Notes under the pieces: generated by a model
Databases searched by the model: none
What the model was told of the DNA's origin: nothing
The model's input: only the letters and a program-made list of their open reading frames with translations
Shown here: positions 36,837 to 46,660 of the stretch, piece after piece
Numbering within the stretch: position 1 is the stretch's first letter
How the letters are laid out: every line of letters begins with the position of its first letter
From: Candidatus Aegiribacteria sp.
GTDB taxonomy: Bacteria > Fermentibacterota > Fermentibacteria > Fermentibacterales > JCC-6
Length of the DNA stretch: 49,207 bases
Direction: 5' to 3'
Assembly: GCA_030613065.1 (NCBI GenBank)
Contig: JAUWMQ010000005.1
Span: forward strand, 1 to 49,207
Made by a program: the position numbers and the translations under genes

Positions 36837-37763
36837 ATGAAAAACCTATTCGATGCTCTGGCGAATACAAATAGATTGAGAATGACCCGCATACTTCTGC
36901 GGGGGCCGCTTAATGTAAGTGAGATAACCATTGTTCTGGGGCTGAGCCAGTCCAATGTAAGCCACAGTCTTCGTAAGCTGCTGGATGCCGGAATTGTATT
37001 AAGGAAGGGGAGGGGCAGCTGGGCTTATTACAGTCTGAATAGAAAATATCCAGTTCTGGAGATAATTCTTGATGGTATTTCCTTCGGCAGTAAGGAGATC
37101 GAGAATTATGAAAATGACATGTCCGAACTCAGGCTTTGTTATGATAAAAGAAAGTCCGAGGCCATCGAATTCTTTAACCGTGTGGCCTCAGAGCTTGATG
37201 AGGTGTCTTACCTTATGCCTGATCCTGAGGCTTACATTACGGATGTCATTGATTTGTATCCTGCAGAAAGCGCAATTCTTGATGCCGGGTGCGGCAGCGG
37301 CGAACTGGTTCTGAGACTTGCCAGAAGAGGTATGACCGTCATTGGGGTGGACCAGTCCCGGGAGATGCTGTCACAGGCGGGAAAGAGAGTAGAGTCCGAC
37401 GGTAACGGAAGAAACGTTGAGCTCCGCCTTGGTAGTGCCGAACACCTTCCCCTTGCGGACTCTTCAGTTGACGGAGTAATTGCCCATATGCTTCTTCATC
37501 ATTTAAGTGAACCTTCCATGTTTTTCAAGGAGGCTTCAAGGGTATGTGAGGAGAACGGAAGGTGCACTGTCATAGAGCTTGCGCCGCATGAGAATACCGA
37601 TCTTAAACGGATGCAGGGTGACCTCTGGCCGGGTCTTGACCGGGATGAAGTCAGAGTCTGGATGTCCTTTGCGGGATTCAGCGGAATTGAAGAAATTGTA
37701 ATTGATGATGCAAGAGTGTTCATTCTTTCAGGAGTTCTGGATGAGAGGAATTTTAATGGTTGA
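36837..37763 (+). CDS. ArsR-family HTH fused to class I SAM-dependent methyltransferase
   Basis: N-terminal [83 protein letters not shown] motif. Confidence 0.92.
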   Translation: MKNLFDALANTNRLRMTRILLRGPLNVSEITIVLGLSQSNVSHSLRKLLDAGIVLRKGRGSWAYYSLNRKYPVLEIILDGISFGSKEIENYENDMSELRLCYDKRKSEAIEFFNRVASELDEVSYLMPDPEAYITDVIDLYPAESAILDAGCGSGELVLRLARRGMTVIGVDQSREMLSQAGKRVESDGNGRNVELRLGSAEHLPLADSSVDGVIAHMLLHHLSEPSMFFKEASRVCEENGRCTVIELAPHENTDLKRMQGDLWPGLDRDEVRVWMSFAGFSGIEEIVIDDARVFILSGVLDERNFNG

Positions 37764-39165
37764 CTACAAGGTTGCTGATATATCTCTGGCGGATTTCGGT
37801 CGTCGGGAAATAGAGATCGCCGAAAAAGAGATGCCCGGGTTGATGGCTGTCAGGGAAAAGCATGGAAAGAGCAGACCCCTGGATGGATTGAGGGTCACAG
37901 GTTCGCTTCACATGACCGTGCAGACCGCTGTACTGATAGAGACTCTGGTCGAGCTTGGAGCTGATGTAAGGTGGGCAAGCTGCAATATCTTCTCCACTCA
38001 GGATCATGCCGCAGCAGCGATTGCTGTGACGGGCATTCCTGTTTTTGCATGGAAGGGTGAGAGTCTTGACGAGTACTGGTGGTGTACCAGGAAGGCACTG
38101 AGTTTCCCAGGGGGGAAGGGACCCAGCCTGATAGTCGATGACGGCGGTGATGCTACCCTTATGGTTCACAGGGGATTTGCGCTGGAGCGTGACTTTGCAG
38201 AAACAGGTAAGCTTCCGGAGGTTATTGAAGGGTCGGTGGATGAAGTAGTCCTTGCTGCTAATCTCGTTGAAGGAATCCGTGAAAACCCGGGATACTGGAC
38301 TTCTATTGTTCCTGAGATAATCGGGGTTTCAGAAGAGACAACAACTGGTGTTCACAGACTCTACAGCATGTTGAAGGCAGGAATCCTGCTTTTTCCCGCA
38401 TACAATGTTAACGACTCAGTTACGAAGAGCAAGTTCGATAATTTTTACGGATGCCGGGAATCTCTTGCGGACGGGATCAAACGAGCCACGGATATTATGG
38501 TCGCCGGAAAGACCGTCCTCATCTGCGGGTACGGAGACGTGGGCAAAGGCTGTGCTCAGAGCATGAAAGGTTTCGGGGCAAGAGTCCTGATAACCGAGAT
38601 CGATCCTATCTGCGCTCTTCAGGCGGCAATGGAGGGCTTTGAAGTTACTACCGTTGAGGATGCATTGCCGGAGGTTACCATATTCGTAACAGCAACCGGC
38701 AACTACAACGTGTTAACCGCAGAGCATATGAGCATGATGAAAGACCAGTCCATAGTATGCAATATCGGTCACTTTGATAACGAGATCGAAGTTGCGGGGC
38801 TGGAGGCTCTGCCAGGTGTAATTAAAGAAGAGATCAAGCCGCAGGTTCACAGGTTCCGTTTTGCGGACGGTAATTGCATCTTCCTTCTTGCTGAGGGAAG
38901 GCTGGTCAATCTTGGATGCGCAACGGGGCATCCAAGCTTCGTGATGTCCAGCTCCTTCACCAACCAGTGTCTGGCACAGATAGTTCTGGCTGATGAGAGA
39001 CCCGGAATCGGTGTTTACATGCTCCCGAAGCTTCTTGATGAGGAAGTGGCCAGGCTGCATCTTGATAAGCTGGGAGTCAAATTGACAAAGCTGACTCCTA
39101 AGCAGGCAATGTACATCGGTGTTGAGCTGGAGGGTCCCTACAAACCGGAGCATTACAGATACTGA
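37756..39165 (+). CDS. ahcY: Adenosylhomocysteinase
   Basis: [84 protein letters not shown], ends KPEHYRY; 8-bp overlap with methyltransferase. Confidence 0.97.
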   Translation: MVDYKVADISLADFGRREIEIAEKEMPGLMAVREKHGKSRPLDGLRVTGSLHMTVQTAVLIETLVELGADVRWASCNIFSTQDHAAAAIAVTGIPVFAWKGESLDEYWWCTRKALSFPGGKGPSLIVDDGGDATLMVHRGFALERDFAETGKLPEVIEGSVDEVVLAANLVEGIRENPGYWTSIVPEIIGVSEETTTGVHRLYSMLKAGILLFPAYNVNDSVTKSKFDNFYGCRESLADGIKRATDIMVAGKTVLICGYGDVGKGCAQSMKGFGARVLITEIDPICALQAAMEGFEVTTVEDALPEVTIFVTATGNYNVLTAEHMSMMKDQSIVCNIGHFDNEIEVAGLEALPGVIKEEIKPQVHRFRFADGNCIFLLAEGRLVNLGCATGHPSFVMSSSFTNQCLAQIVLADERPGIGVYMLPKLLDEEVARLHLDKLGVKLTKLTPKQAMYIGVELEGPYKPEHYRY

Positions 39166-39268
39166 TTATTTGTGTTGACCGATGTGGCGGGGGAGAGTAC
39201 GGAATGCTTATATTCCCCGTCCTTCATGAGAGAAGTATGACCGGCAGTTTTAGACGAAAGGTAAAACA

Positions 39269-39667
39269 ATGGCAGACAAGATCAGAGTATTGCTGATTGA
39301 CGATGATTCAGATTTCATTGAAGCAAACAGCATTGTCCTTGAAGCCATCGGATTTGAGGTTCTGACTGCACTCAGCGGTGCTCGGGGCCTTGAAATGGTC
39401 AAGGAAGAAAATCCGGATGTTGTAGTGCTGGATGTGATGATGGAGCAGACAGATGAGGGTTTCGCGGTTGCCAGGAGAATTCGCACTAAATTGAGAAGCA
39501 ATGTTCCGATTCTGATGCTTACATCTGTGGGTAAAGTTACCGGTTACGATTTTAATCCGGAAGAGAATCCTGATTTCTTCCCGGTGGATATTTTTCTTGA
39601 GAAGCCTGTTCCTCCAGATGTGCTGGTTCAGAAGATCAAAGATCTGCTTGCGAAAGGAGACCGGTAA
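39269..39667 (+). CDS. Single-domain response regulator receiver protein
   Basis: VLLIDDDSDFIEAN…VVVLDVMME…FLEKPVPPDVL; TAATG coupling to NuoE-like gene. Confidence 0.9.
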   Translation: MADKIRVLLIDDDSDFIEANSIVLEAIGFEVLTALSGARGLEMVKEENPDVVVLDVMMEQTDEGFAVARRIRTKLRSNVPILMLTSVGKVTGYDFNPEENPDFFPVDIFLEKPVPPDVLVQKIKDLLAKGDR

Positions 39668-40128
39668 TGCCACGCAATCCCGAAGAGATTGTCGCTGATG
39701 GTATTAGAGAATTCGGCGAAGGGCGTGAGAAGGTATTGCAGCTTCTCAATAAGGTCAACGAGGAGCTCAGCTGGATTCCGACAGCAGCGATCAATGCAAT
39801 AGCACAGGCAACTGGAATCAGTGTTGCCGAGGTATACAGTGTCGTAAGTTTCTACAGTTTTTTCAGCACCGAACCACGGGGCAGGAATATAGTTCGTCTT
39901 TGCAGCACCATCAGCTGCGCTATGACAGGACAGCGTGAAATTCTTGAAGCCCTGATGGACGAGTTCGGTATCGAACCATTTGAGACCACGGATGACGGCC
40001 GCCTTACCATTGAAACAACACCCTGCATCGGTCTTTGTGACCAGGCTCCGGCAATGCTGGTGAACGGTGAACCTCATGTAAAACTCACACCCGAAAAGGC
40101 GTGCGAGATCGTACGCGGACTGGGATAG
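39667..40128 (+). CDS. NuoE-like [2Fe-2S] subunit
   Basis: Thioredoxin-like ferredoxin; VRLCSTISCAMTG…TTPCIGLCDQAPAMLVNGE. Confidence 0.92.
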   Translation: MPRNPEEIVADGIREFGEGREKVLQLLNKVNEELSWIPTAAINAIAQATGISVAEVYSVVSFYSFFSTEPRGRNIVRLCSTISCAMTGQREILEALMDEFGIEPFETTDDGRLTIETTPCIGLCDQAPAMLVNGEPHVKLTPEKACEIVRGLG

Positions 40129-40137
40129 GAGGCTTCA

Positions 40138-41343
40138 ATGGAAAAGAAAGTGTTGCTTGCTGAAAACCAACCCGAATTCGGTGCAGGATTTGAACTGGCT
40201 CTAACGATGTCTCCTGCGGATGTTGTCTTCATAGTGCGTGATTCCGGAATAAAAGGTCGCGGCGGGGCAGGATTTCCTACAGGAATCAAATGGAACCTTG
40301 CAGGTGCTGCCTCGTCCGATGTTAAATACGTGGTCTGTAACGCTGATGAGGGTGAACCGGGAACTTTCAAGGACAGGATCCTTCTGGAGAAGTATTCCGA
40401 AAGGCTTCTGGAGGGGATGGCTATCGGCGGGTATGCCATCGGCAGTTCCCATGGAATCATATACCTCAGGGCTGAATATCCCTACCTCATTCCGGCCATT
40501 AAAGAGGCCAGGAAGAACATGATTAACAGGGGGTTTCTTGGTAAGAACATCGGTGGCAAAGGATTTGACTTCGATGTGGAGATCAGAATCGGTGCGGGAG
40601 CATACATCTGCGGAGAGGAAACTTCTCTGATCGAGAGTCTTGAAGGCAAGAGTGGTTACCCTAGAAATAAGCCTCCCTTCCCGGTGAACAGCGGTTATCT
40701 TAACAAACCCACCATCGTTAACAATGTTGAGACCTTCTGTAACATTCCCCATATTGTTCTTAACGGACCTGAATGGTACGCTGATCTGGGAATCGGAGAC
40801 TGTTCTGGAACCAAACTATTCAGTATTTCCGGTAATGTTGAGAAACCCGGGGTGTACGAGCTTCCTCTTGGAGCACCCCTTAAGGATCTCCTTGAACTCG
40901 CAGGAGCGGGCGATATCCAGGCTGTTCAAGTTGGCGGTGCAAGCGGAAGGACTATCCCCGCATCCGAAATTCACAGGTCCCTCTCCTTCGGCGATCTTCC
41001 ACCTGGAGGCTCCGTGATCGTGTTCGACAGCACTGTGAACATGCTGGAAGTATTGGAGAACTTCATGGAGTTCTTTGTTCACGAGTCATGTGGACAGTGC
41101 GTTCCATGCCGTGAAGGAACTCTTCAGCTTATGAACGCTGTTGATGATCTGATCTGTGGTGATATATGCTGCAGAGAGGATCTGGACAACTGCTTCAGAC
41201 TGGCTGAGGTAATGAGGATCACCAGTAAATGTGGTCTGGGTCAGACAGCGGTCAACTGCTTCGTAGATATCATTAACAACTTCGTAGATTTCACAGATGA
41301 ATGCCTCAGCGAAGAGTGCTGCTGCGAAAGAGGTGATCAATAG
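40138..41343 (+). CDS. NuoF-like NAD(P)H-binding flavoprotein subunit
   Basis: GRGGAGFPTGIKW, CNADEGEPGTFKDR, GAGAYICGEETSLIESLEGK, ESCGQCVPCREGT. Confidence 0.95.
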   Translation: MEKKVLLAENQPEFGAGFELALTMSPADVVFIVRDSGIKGRGGAGFPTGIKWNLAGAASSDVKYVVCNADEGEPGTFKDRILLEKYSERLLEGMAIGGYAIGSSHGIIYLRAEYPYLIPAIKEARKNMINRGFLGKNIGGKGFDFDVEIRIGAGAYICGEETSLIESLEGKSGYPRNKPPFPVNSGYLNKPTIVNNVETFCNIPHIVLNGPEWYADLGIGDCSGTKLFSISGNVEKPGVYELPLGAPLKDLLELAGAGDIQAVQVGGASGRTIPASEIHRSLSFGDLPPGGSVIVFDSTVNMLEVLENFMEFFVHESCGQCVPCREGTLQLMNAVDDLICGDICCREDLDNCFRLAEVMRITSKCGLGQTAVNCFVDIINNFVDFTDECLSEECCCERGDQ

Positions 41344-44030
41344 TGCATAACATTTCAATCAAGATCAACGGCCAGGCGTACAGCATCCGTGAAGGTTCCA
41401 CGATCCTTGAAGCCTGTCGGGAAGCCGGCATTGAAGTACCGACTTTGTGTCATCATCCCAAGGTGAATATTTCGGGTAACTGTCGTATCTGTGTTGTTGA
41501 GATCGAGGGTTGGAACACACTTGCTACAGCCTGTGTGACACCAATAATACCCAACATGATCGTCAGAACTCATAGTTCAAGAGTAATCGAATCCAGGAAA
41601 GTCGTGGCGAACCTTCTGCTTGCCGCGCACAACTGTGACTGCATGGTTTGTGATACTGCCGGTATCTGTGAACTGCAGGATCTTGCATACGATCTTGGGA
41701 TAGACTCACGCTCAAGAATGTTCGACAGTTTCGATAGATCTCTGGAACTAGTTGACGATTCATCACCTGTACTGAAATACGATCCTTCGAAGTGCATCAT
41801 GTGCACGAGATGTGTAAAAGCATGCAGGGACATCCAGGGTAAGGGAATAATAGCTGTTCTGAACCGCGGAGCGGACATGAGAGTCGGCACTGGTGTAAAC
41901 CTCTTGGATATATCAGACTGCGATGGATGTGGTGAGTGTGTTCAGATCTGTCCTACTGGCGCTCTTTCCGCGAAGGTTTCAACCGGTGTTAGAAGCTGGG
42001 AAGTCGAGAAAACCCGCACCAGCTGCTCCTACTGTGGAGTCGGATGCCAGCTGGACATGTGGGTTCATGGTAACAAGCTTGTAAAAGTTGAAGGTTCAGA
42101 TATAGTTCCCAACTACGGATCGACCTGCGTGAAGGGCCGCTATGGCCATACGTTCATCGACAGTGATGATCGACTCAAGACACCTCTGATCAGGCGTAAT
42201 GGAGCATTAGTCGAAGCCACCTGGGATGAGGCTATTTCGCATATTGCGGAGAAAATCGGGAAGATCAGGGAAGAGAACGGTCCTGACGCGATTGCAGGTC
42301 TTTCTTCCGCCAGGGTTACCAACGAGGAGAACTACCTTTTCCAGAAGATGATGCGTGCGGCTGTGGGAACCAACAATGTCGACCATTGCGCAAGACTGTG
42401 TCATGCTTCGACTGTTGCTGGCCTGGCGGCAGCTTTCGGATCGGGAGCGATGACCAACTCTATTGCAGAGCTTGAGCACGCGAAATGTATTCTGGTTACA
42501 GGTTCGAACACAACCGAGACTCATCCGGTAATTGCGACAATCATCAAACGTGCTGTCCGTGAACACGGTGCAAAGCTCATAGTAGTGGATCCCAGAAGAA
42601 TAGATCTGGTGGAACATGCAACCCTCTGGCTGAGACAGAAGAACGGTACCGATGTAGCATGGATGAATGGTTTGATGAATGTGATCATCAGCGAGAACCT
42701 TCAGGATAAAGCGTACATCAGCGAAAGAACGGAAGATTTCGAAGCCGTGAGCAAGATGGTTGAGCGTTTCACTCCTGAAATGGTAGAAGAGATCACAACC
42801 ATTCCTGCTGAGAAGATAAGGCAAGCAGCAAGGATCTTCGCAACTGCTGAAGTGTCGTCCATCGTTTATTCGATGGGTATCACCCAGCACATAACGGGAA
42901 CGGACAATGTCCTCTCCACGGCGAATCTTGCCATGCTTACCGGAAATGTCGGGAAACCCTCCGGTGGTGTTAATCCACTCCGAGGTCAGAACAACGTTCA
43001 GGGTGCCTGCGATCTTGGAGCGCTTCCCAACGTCTACTCGGGATACCAGAAGGTTGCTGATCCTGCTTCACAGGAGAAGTTCGAAAAGGCATGGGGAAGA
43101 AAGTTATCGAAAGATAACGGGCTCACGGTTGTGGAGATCATCAACGGTCTGGAAAGCGGTGATGTGAAGGGCCTCATCATTATGGGTGAGAACCCCATGG
43201 TTTCTGATCCCAATCTCAACCATGTGGAGAAAGCTCTGGAGAGTGCTGAGTTCCTGGTTGTCTGTGATATCTTCCTTACTGAAACTGCAGAGAAAGCGGA
43301 CGTTGTTTTACCTGCTGCTTCCTTTGCCGAGAAAGAGGGAACTTTCACAAACACCGAACGTCGGATTATCCTTCTCAGGAAATTTCTCGATGCTCCTGGT
43401 GAGGCCAGACCCGACTGGAAGATAATCTGCGACCTGTCCACATCTTTTGGATACCCCATGAGCTATGCGGACCCCGCTGAGATCATGGATGAGATCGCCA
43501 GTGTTACTCCCATTTACGGTGGCATTCATCATAACAGAATCCAGGAGACAGGCCTTCAGTGGCCCTGTCCTGATGATACACATCCCGGGACGATGTATCT
43601 GCATAAAGGTGAATTCAAGCGAGGCAAAGGAAAATTTCACCCGGTTGATTTCATTCCCCCGGCAGAACTTCCGGATGCAGAGTATCCTTTCATCCTATCC
43701 ACCGGCAGGATACTATTTCACTACCATACCGGAAGCATGTCCCGGCGGGCTCCAGCGCTTAACGAATATGTGAGCGGTGGATACGCTGAAATTCACCCGG
43801 CTGATGTTAAACGCCTTGAGCTTGTAGATGGAGGACCGGTCAGTATCAGTACAAGAAGAGGTCAGATAGAAACAACTGTTAAATCGACGGAAAAGGTAGA
43901 AATAGGTTCTGTTTTTGTCCCGTTCCACTTTGCGGAAGCTGCTGCGAACAGGCTCACGAACGATGCTCTTGATCCCAAGGCAAAGATTCCTGAGTTGAAG
44001 GTAGCAGCATGTCAGGTATCAAAAATTTAA
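41343..44030 (+). CDS. fdhA: NAD-linked formate dehydrogenase alpha subunit, cysteine form
   Basis: N-terminal [2Fe-2S] and [4Fe-4S] ferredoxin domains; CSYCGVGCQLDMW; VDHCARLCHASTVAGLA (Cys at the Sec/Cys position); GTG start. Confidence 0.93.
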   Translation: MHNISIKINGQAYSIREGSTILEACREAGIEVPTLCHHPKVNISGNCRICVVEIEGWNTLATACVTPIIPNMIVRTHSSRVIESRKVVANLLLAAHNCDCMVCDTAGICELQDLAYDLGIDSRSRMFDSFDRSLELVDDSSPVLKYDPSKCIMCTRCVKACRDIQGKGIIAVLNRGADMRVGTGVNLLDISDCDGCGECVQICPTGALSAKVSTGVRSWEVEKTRTSCSYCGVGCQLDMWVHGNKLVKVEGSDIVPNYGSTCVKGRYGHTFIDSDDRLKTPLIRRNGALVEATWDEAISHIAEKIGKIREENGPDAIAGLSSARVTNEENYLFQKMMRAAVGTNNVDHCARLCHASTVAGLAAAFGSGAMTNSIAELEHAKCILVTGSNTTETHPVIATIIKRAVREHGAKLIVVDPRRIDLVEHATLWLRQKNGTDVAWMNGLMNVIISENLQDKAYISERTEDFEAVSKMVERFTPEMVEEITTIPAEKIRQAARIFATAEVSSIVYSMGITQHITGTDNVLSTANLAMLTGNVGKPSGGVNPLRGQNNVQGACDLGALPNVYSGYQKVADPASQEKFEKAWGRKLSKDNGLTVVEIINGLESGDVKGLIIMGENPMVSDPNLNHVEKALESAEFLVVCDIFLTETAEKADVVLPAASFAEKEGTFTNTERRIILLRKFLDAPGEARPDWKIICDLSTSFGYPMSYADPAEIMDEIASVTPIYGGIHHNRIQETGLQWPCPDDTHPGTMYLHKGEFKRGKGKFHPVDFIPPAELPDAEYPFILSTGRILFHYHTGSMSRRAPALNEYVSGGYAEIHPADVKRLELVDGGPVSISTRRGQIETTVKSTEKVEIGSVFVPFHFAEAAANRLTNDALDPKAKIPELKVAACQVSKI

Positions 44031-44050
44031 TGAAACTAGGAGGATATTCA

Positions 44051-44869
44051 ATGGACGTGAACTGCACTCCGCCAGCAGCTGTTGCAGAAGCGCTGGCGAA
44101 CAATATTGGTGTCAAAAAGGCACAGAACAGCTTCAAGAATCTGCTCATCCTGGGCATTTTCGCTGGTGTTTATATCGCTTTTGGAGCGCAGCTGGCAACA
44201 ATAGTAGGGCATGATATCTCCCAATACCTTGGAGTTGGAATCGCCAAACTCGTTATCGGTTCAGTTTTCAGCGTTGGCCTGATGCTTGTTGTCATTGCCG
44301 GTGCTGAACTTTTCACCGGCAATAACCTGATCATGATGTCCGTTCTTAACAAACAGACATCTCTCGGATCATTGCTTCGGAATTGGGGTATAGTCTTTTT
44401 CGCCAACCTTATCGGTTCACTGCTGATCGTATGGCTTATTCACAGCTCAGGGCTTCTGAACGTAAATGACGGAGCTGTCGGAGCTAAGGCTGTCGCTATT
44501 GCAAATGGCAAAGTGAACCTGGGTTTCATGGAGGCTTTTTCAAGAGCCATTCTCTGTAACTGGCTTGTATGCCTCGCAGTATGGCTTGCCGTTGCGGCCA
44601 AGACTGTCATTGGAAAGATATTCGCATGTTTCTTCCCGATCATGGCTTTCGTAGCCAGCGGTTTTGAGCATAGCATCGCTAACATGTACTTCATTCCCAT
44701 CGGAATACTTAACAAGGGTATGGCTGCTGTCGGGATGGATGTTTCCAACCTGAACATAGGTGGATTCATTAGTAATCTTATCCCTGTGACTCTTGGCAAT
44801 ATTGTCGGTGGAGCATTTTTCGTCTCAACACTTTACTACATCGTGTTCCTCAAGGGAAAGAAAGCGTAA
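44051..44869 (+). CDS. focA: Formate/nitrite transporter family protein
   Basis: FNT-like multi-TM protein; AGAELFTGNN motif; RBS aggagg before ATG 44051. Confidence 0.92.
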   Translation: MDVNCTPPAAVAEALANNIGVKKAQNSFKNLLILGIFAGVYIAFGAQLATIVGHDISQYLGVGIAKLVIGSVFSVGLMLVVIAGAELFTGNNLIMMSVLNKQTSLGSLLRNWGIVFFANLIGSLLIVWLIHSSGLLNVNDGAVGAKAVAIANGKVNLGFMEAFSRAILCNWLVCLAVWLAVAAKTVIGKIFACFFPIMAFVASGFEHSIANMYFIPIGILNKGMAAVGMDVSNLNIGGFISNLIPVTLGNIVGGAFFVSTLYYIVFLKGKKA

Positions 44870-44875
44870 ACGCTT
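44862..44875. other. Small palindromic hairpin AAGCGT-AA-ACGCTT overlapping focA stop
   Basis: 6-bp perfect stem, 2-nt loop. Confidence 0.45.
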
Positions 44876-44881
44876 CCTGTA

Positions 44882-44914
44882 AGGGAAGGGCTGCTGACTC
44901 AGCAGCTCTTCCCT
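44882..44914 (+). terminator. Strong hairpin between focA and fdhD (possible attenuator/processing site; no T-tract)
   Basis: AGGGAAGGGCTGCTGA-c-TCAGCAGCTCTTCCCT, 16-bp stem with one G.U pair. Confidence 0.6.
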
Positions 44915-44932
44915 CGAAGTGAGAACAAAATA

Positions 44933-45631
44933 ATGTCAGTGACAGACAGAATAATAATTACGACGATCAAAGACGGAAAAACTGTAGAGCGCGAGGACAC
45001 TCTCGTTCAGCAGATGACATACACTCTGGAATTGAACGGGGTACACGCCATTACTTCTGTCTGTTGCCCGGGAGATCTTCAGTCTCTTGCCTATGGATAC
45101 CTGGCAACACAGGGTTACATATCGCGAGGTGACAAGCCCTCATCTATGAAACAGATCGGATGTACTGTAAGAATTGCATTTGGTGAAACCCCGGTCGTAA
45201 AGGAACTGGTACCGGTAGCGTCAGATTACAGGGTCACACCGGAAATCATAGTGAAACAGGTAGTTGAATCTGTTAAGGCAGGAGTAATCTTTAATGAAAC
45301 AGGTGCAACACACTCTGCTTCAATAAGCCGGGAAGATTCTATTGAGTGTTACGTAGAGGACATAAGCCGCTCGGCTGTGTTAGAAAAAGTTATCGGTTCC
45401 GCATACCTGAAGAATCTTGAGATCCATCGATCATTCATTATTCTGTCATCTCGTGTTCCATCAGCTTTTGTCAGAAAGATAGCAAGGGTTGGTGTTCCGA
45501 TCATTGCTGCTATTTCTGCACCTACTGTGCAAGCTGTCAATGAGGCGGATAAGCTGGGTATATGTCTTTGCGGTTTTGTCCGGGGTAATCGAATGAATGT
45601 ATATGCAAACAAATGGCGCCTGGGTCTATGA
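44933..45631 (+). CDS. fdhD: FdhD-family formate dehydrogenase accessory protein (divergent)
   Basis: CCPGDLQSLAYGYLATQGYI, FNETGATHSASI, VEDISRSAVLEKVIGSAYL, SSRVPSAFVRKIARVGVPIIAAISAPTVQAVNEADKLGICLCGFVRG. Confidence 0.88.
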   Translation: MSVTDRIIITTIKDGKTVEREDTLVQQMTYTLELNGVHAITSVCCPGDLQSLAYGYLATQGYISRGDKPSSMKQIGCTVRIAFGETPVVKELVPVASDYRVTPEIIVKQVVESVKAGVIFNETGATHSASISREDSIECYVEDISRSAVLEKVIGSAYLKNLEIHRSFIILSSRVPSAFVRKIARVGVPIIAAISAPTVQAVNEADKLGICLCGFVRGNRMNVYANKWRLGL

Positions 45632-46215
45632 TCTTCAAAGAGACTTCACTGCTTATCCTTGCGGGTGGAGCATCCAGCCGTATGGGTTGTCCGAAGCATC
45701 TTCTACCGGTTTTCGGCGGGACGATGATGGATAGCATAATAAACCGTCTCGGAGGGATGTTCGCAGAAACCATTGTTGCCGGCAGGGGTATTGAACTTAA
45801 TCACAGAGACGCAAGGATCGTGGAGGATATCAGGCCTGAGCAAAGTCCATTGGTCGGGATACTATCGGGTTTGAAGGCATCGAGTACGTCAAATGTATTC
45901 GTGCTGGGGTGTGATATGCCTTTCGTTAAGCCCGGTTTAATACACCTTCTTACCTCCAGAAAAGATGATACAAGTGATGTAGTAATTCCTGTCATAAGGG
46001 GGTATTTTGAGCCTCTTTGCGCGATTTACAGCTGCAGGACTTCAGATAGAATCGCGCAGTACATTGATTCGGGAGGTAGAAAAGTAACAGGTTTTTTTCA
46101 GACTGTGAACGTAGCGGAAGTCCGGGAATCCGAGATCAGATTATTCGACCCTCTTCTCAAATCGTTTACTAACCTTAATACACCCAACGACTATCGCAAT
46201 TACTATCTTTCATAG
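45628..46215 (+). CDS. mobA: Molybdenum cofactor guanylyltransferase
   Basis: LLILAGGASSRMGCPKHLLPVFGG, VFVLGCDMPFVKPGLI, YFEPLCAIYS; ATGA overlap with fdhD. Confidence 0.9.
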   Translation: MIFKETSLLILAGGASSRMGCPKHLLPVFGGTMMDSIINRLGGMFAETIVAGRGIELNHRDARIVEDIRPEQSPLVGILSGLKASSTSNVFVLGCDMPFVKPGLIHLLTSRKDDTSDVVIPVIRGYFEPLCAIYSCRTSDRIAQYIDSGGRKVTGFFQTVNVAEVRESEIRLFDPLLKSFTNLNTPNDYRNYYLS

Positions 46216-46282
46216 TTCCCGAAAGAACCCTCTCAAGCATTAATGTCATGAACTTCAGACCCAGGAGGCAGCATTTCGTATT

Positions 46283-46385
46283 CTATTTCCTGTGCTTCAT
46301 GCACTTCTCAATATCCCTGTAGTAATTCGCGTGTGGGCCGATCATGATTAATTCAAGAGTATCGGCATCCTTCCCTTATCAGGCG
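46283..46385 (-). pseudogene. Frameshifted C-terminal remnant of a RelE/ParE-superfamily toxin
   Basis: …RLIREG(frameshift)ADTLELIMIGPHANYYRDIEKCMKHRK*. Confidence 0.5.
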
Positions 46386-46625
46386 GCTGGTTCATACAGT
46401 TATTCTAGACTTCATTGCATTCAATAATTCATTGCTTCGTACTTAAGAATTACAATAGCGTGAAGTGACAGGTAGCACAAGACATCAGTATCAGGTTTAT
46501 CTGTACCATTTTGCCCGAATTAATTCGTACCAGCCTGTTGTCGTCAGGATTGTTGTATACCGGGGGATTGAGCGATTGCTTCGATGACTTTCAGAATTCT
46601 CTTTTCACCCTTCAGATTTACTGGA

Positions 46626-46654
46626 TTGACGTATGACGTAATGCGTAATAGTAT
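46626..46654 (+). promoter_or_regulatory. Promoter-like TTGACG-N17-TAGTAT in front of higB remnant
   Basis: -35 46626-46631, -10 46649-46654; predicted +1 falls at or next to the ATG 46661. Confidence 0.5.
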
Positions 46655-46660
46655 TCTATA

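Noticed and set aside
42370-42410. Possible selenocysteine codon in FdhA
   Set aside because: The catalytic position is an ordinary TGT Cys codon (CARLCHA); no in-frame TGA, so no Sec insertion needed
42207-42890. 227-aa antisense ORF within fdhA
   Set aside because: Antisense to a strongly conserved formate dehydrogenase frame
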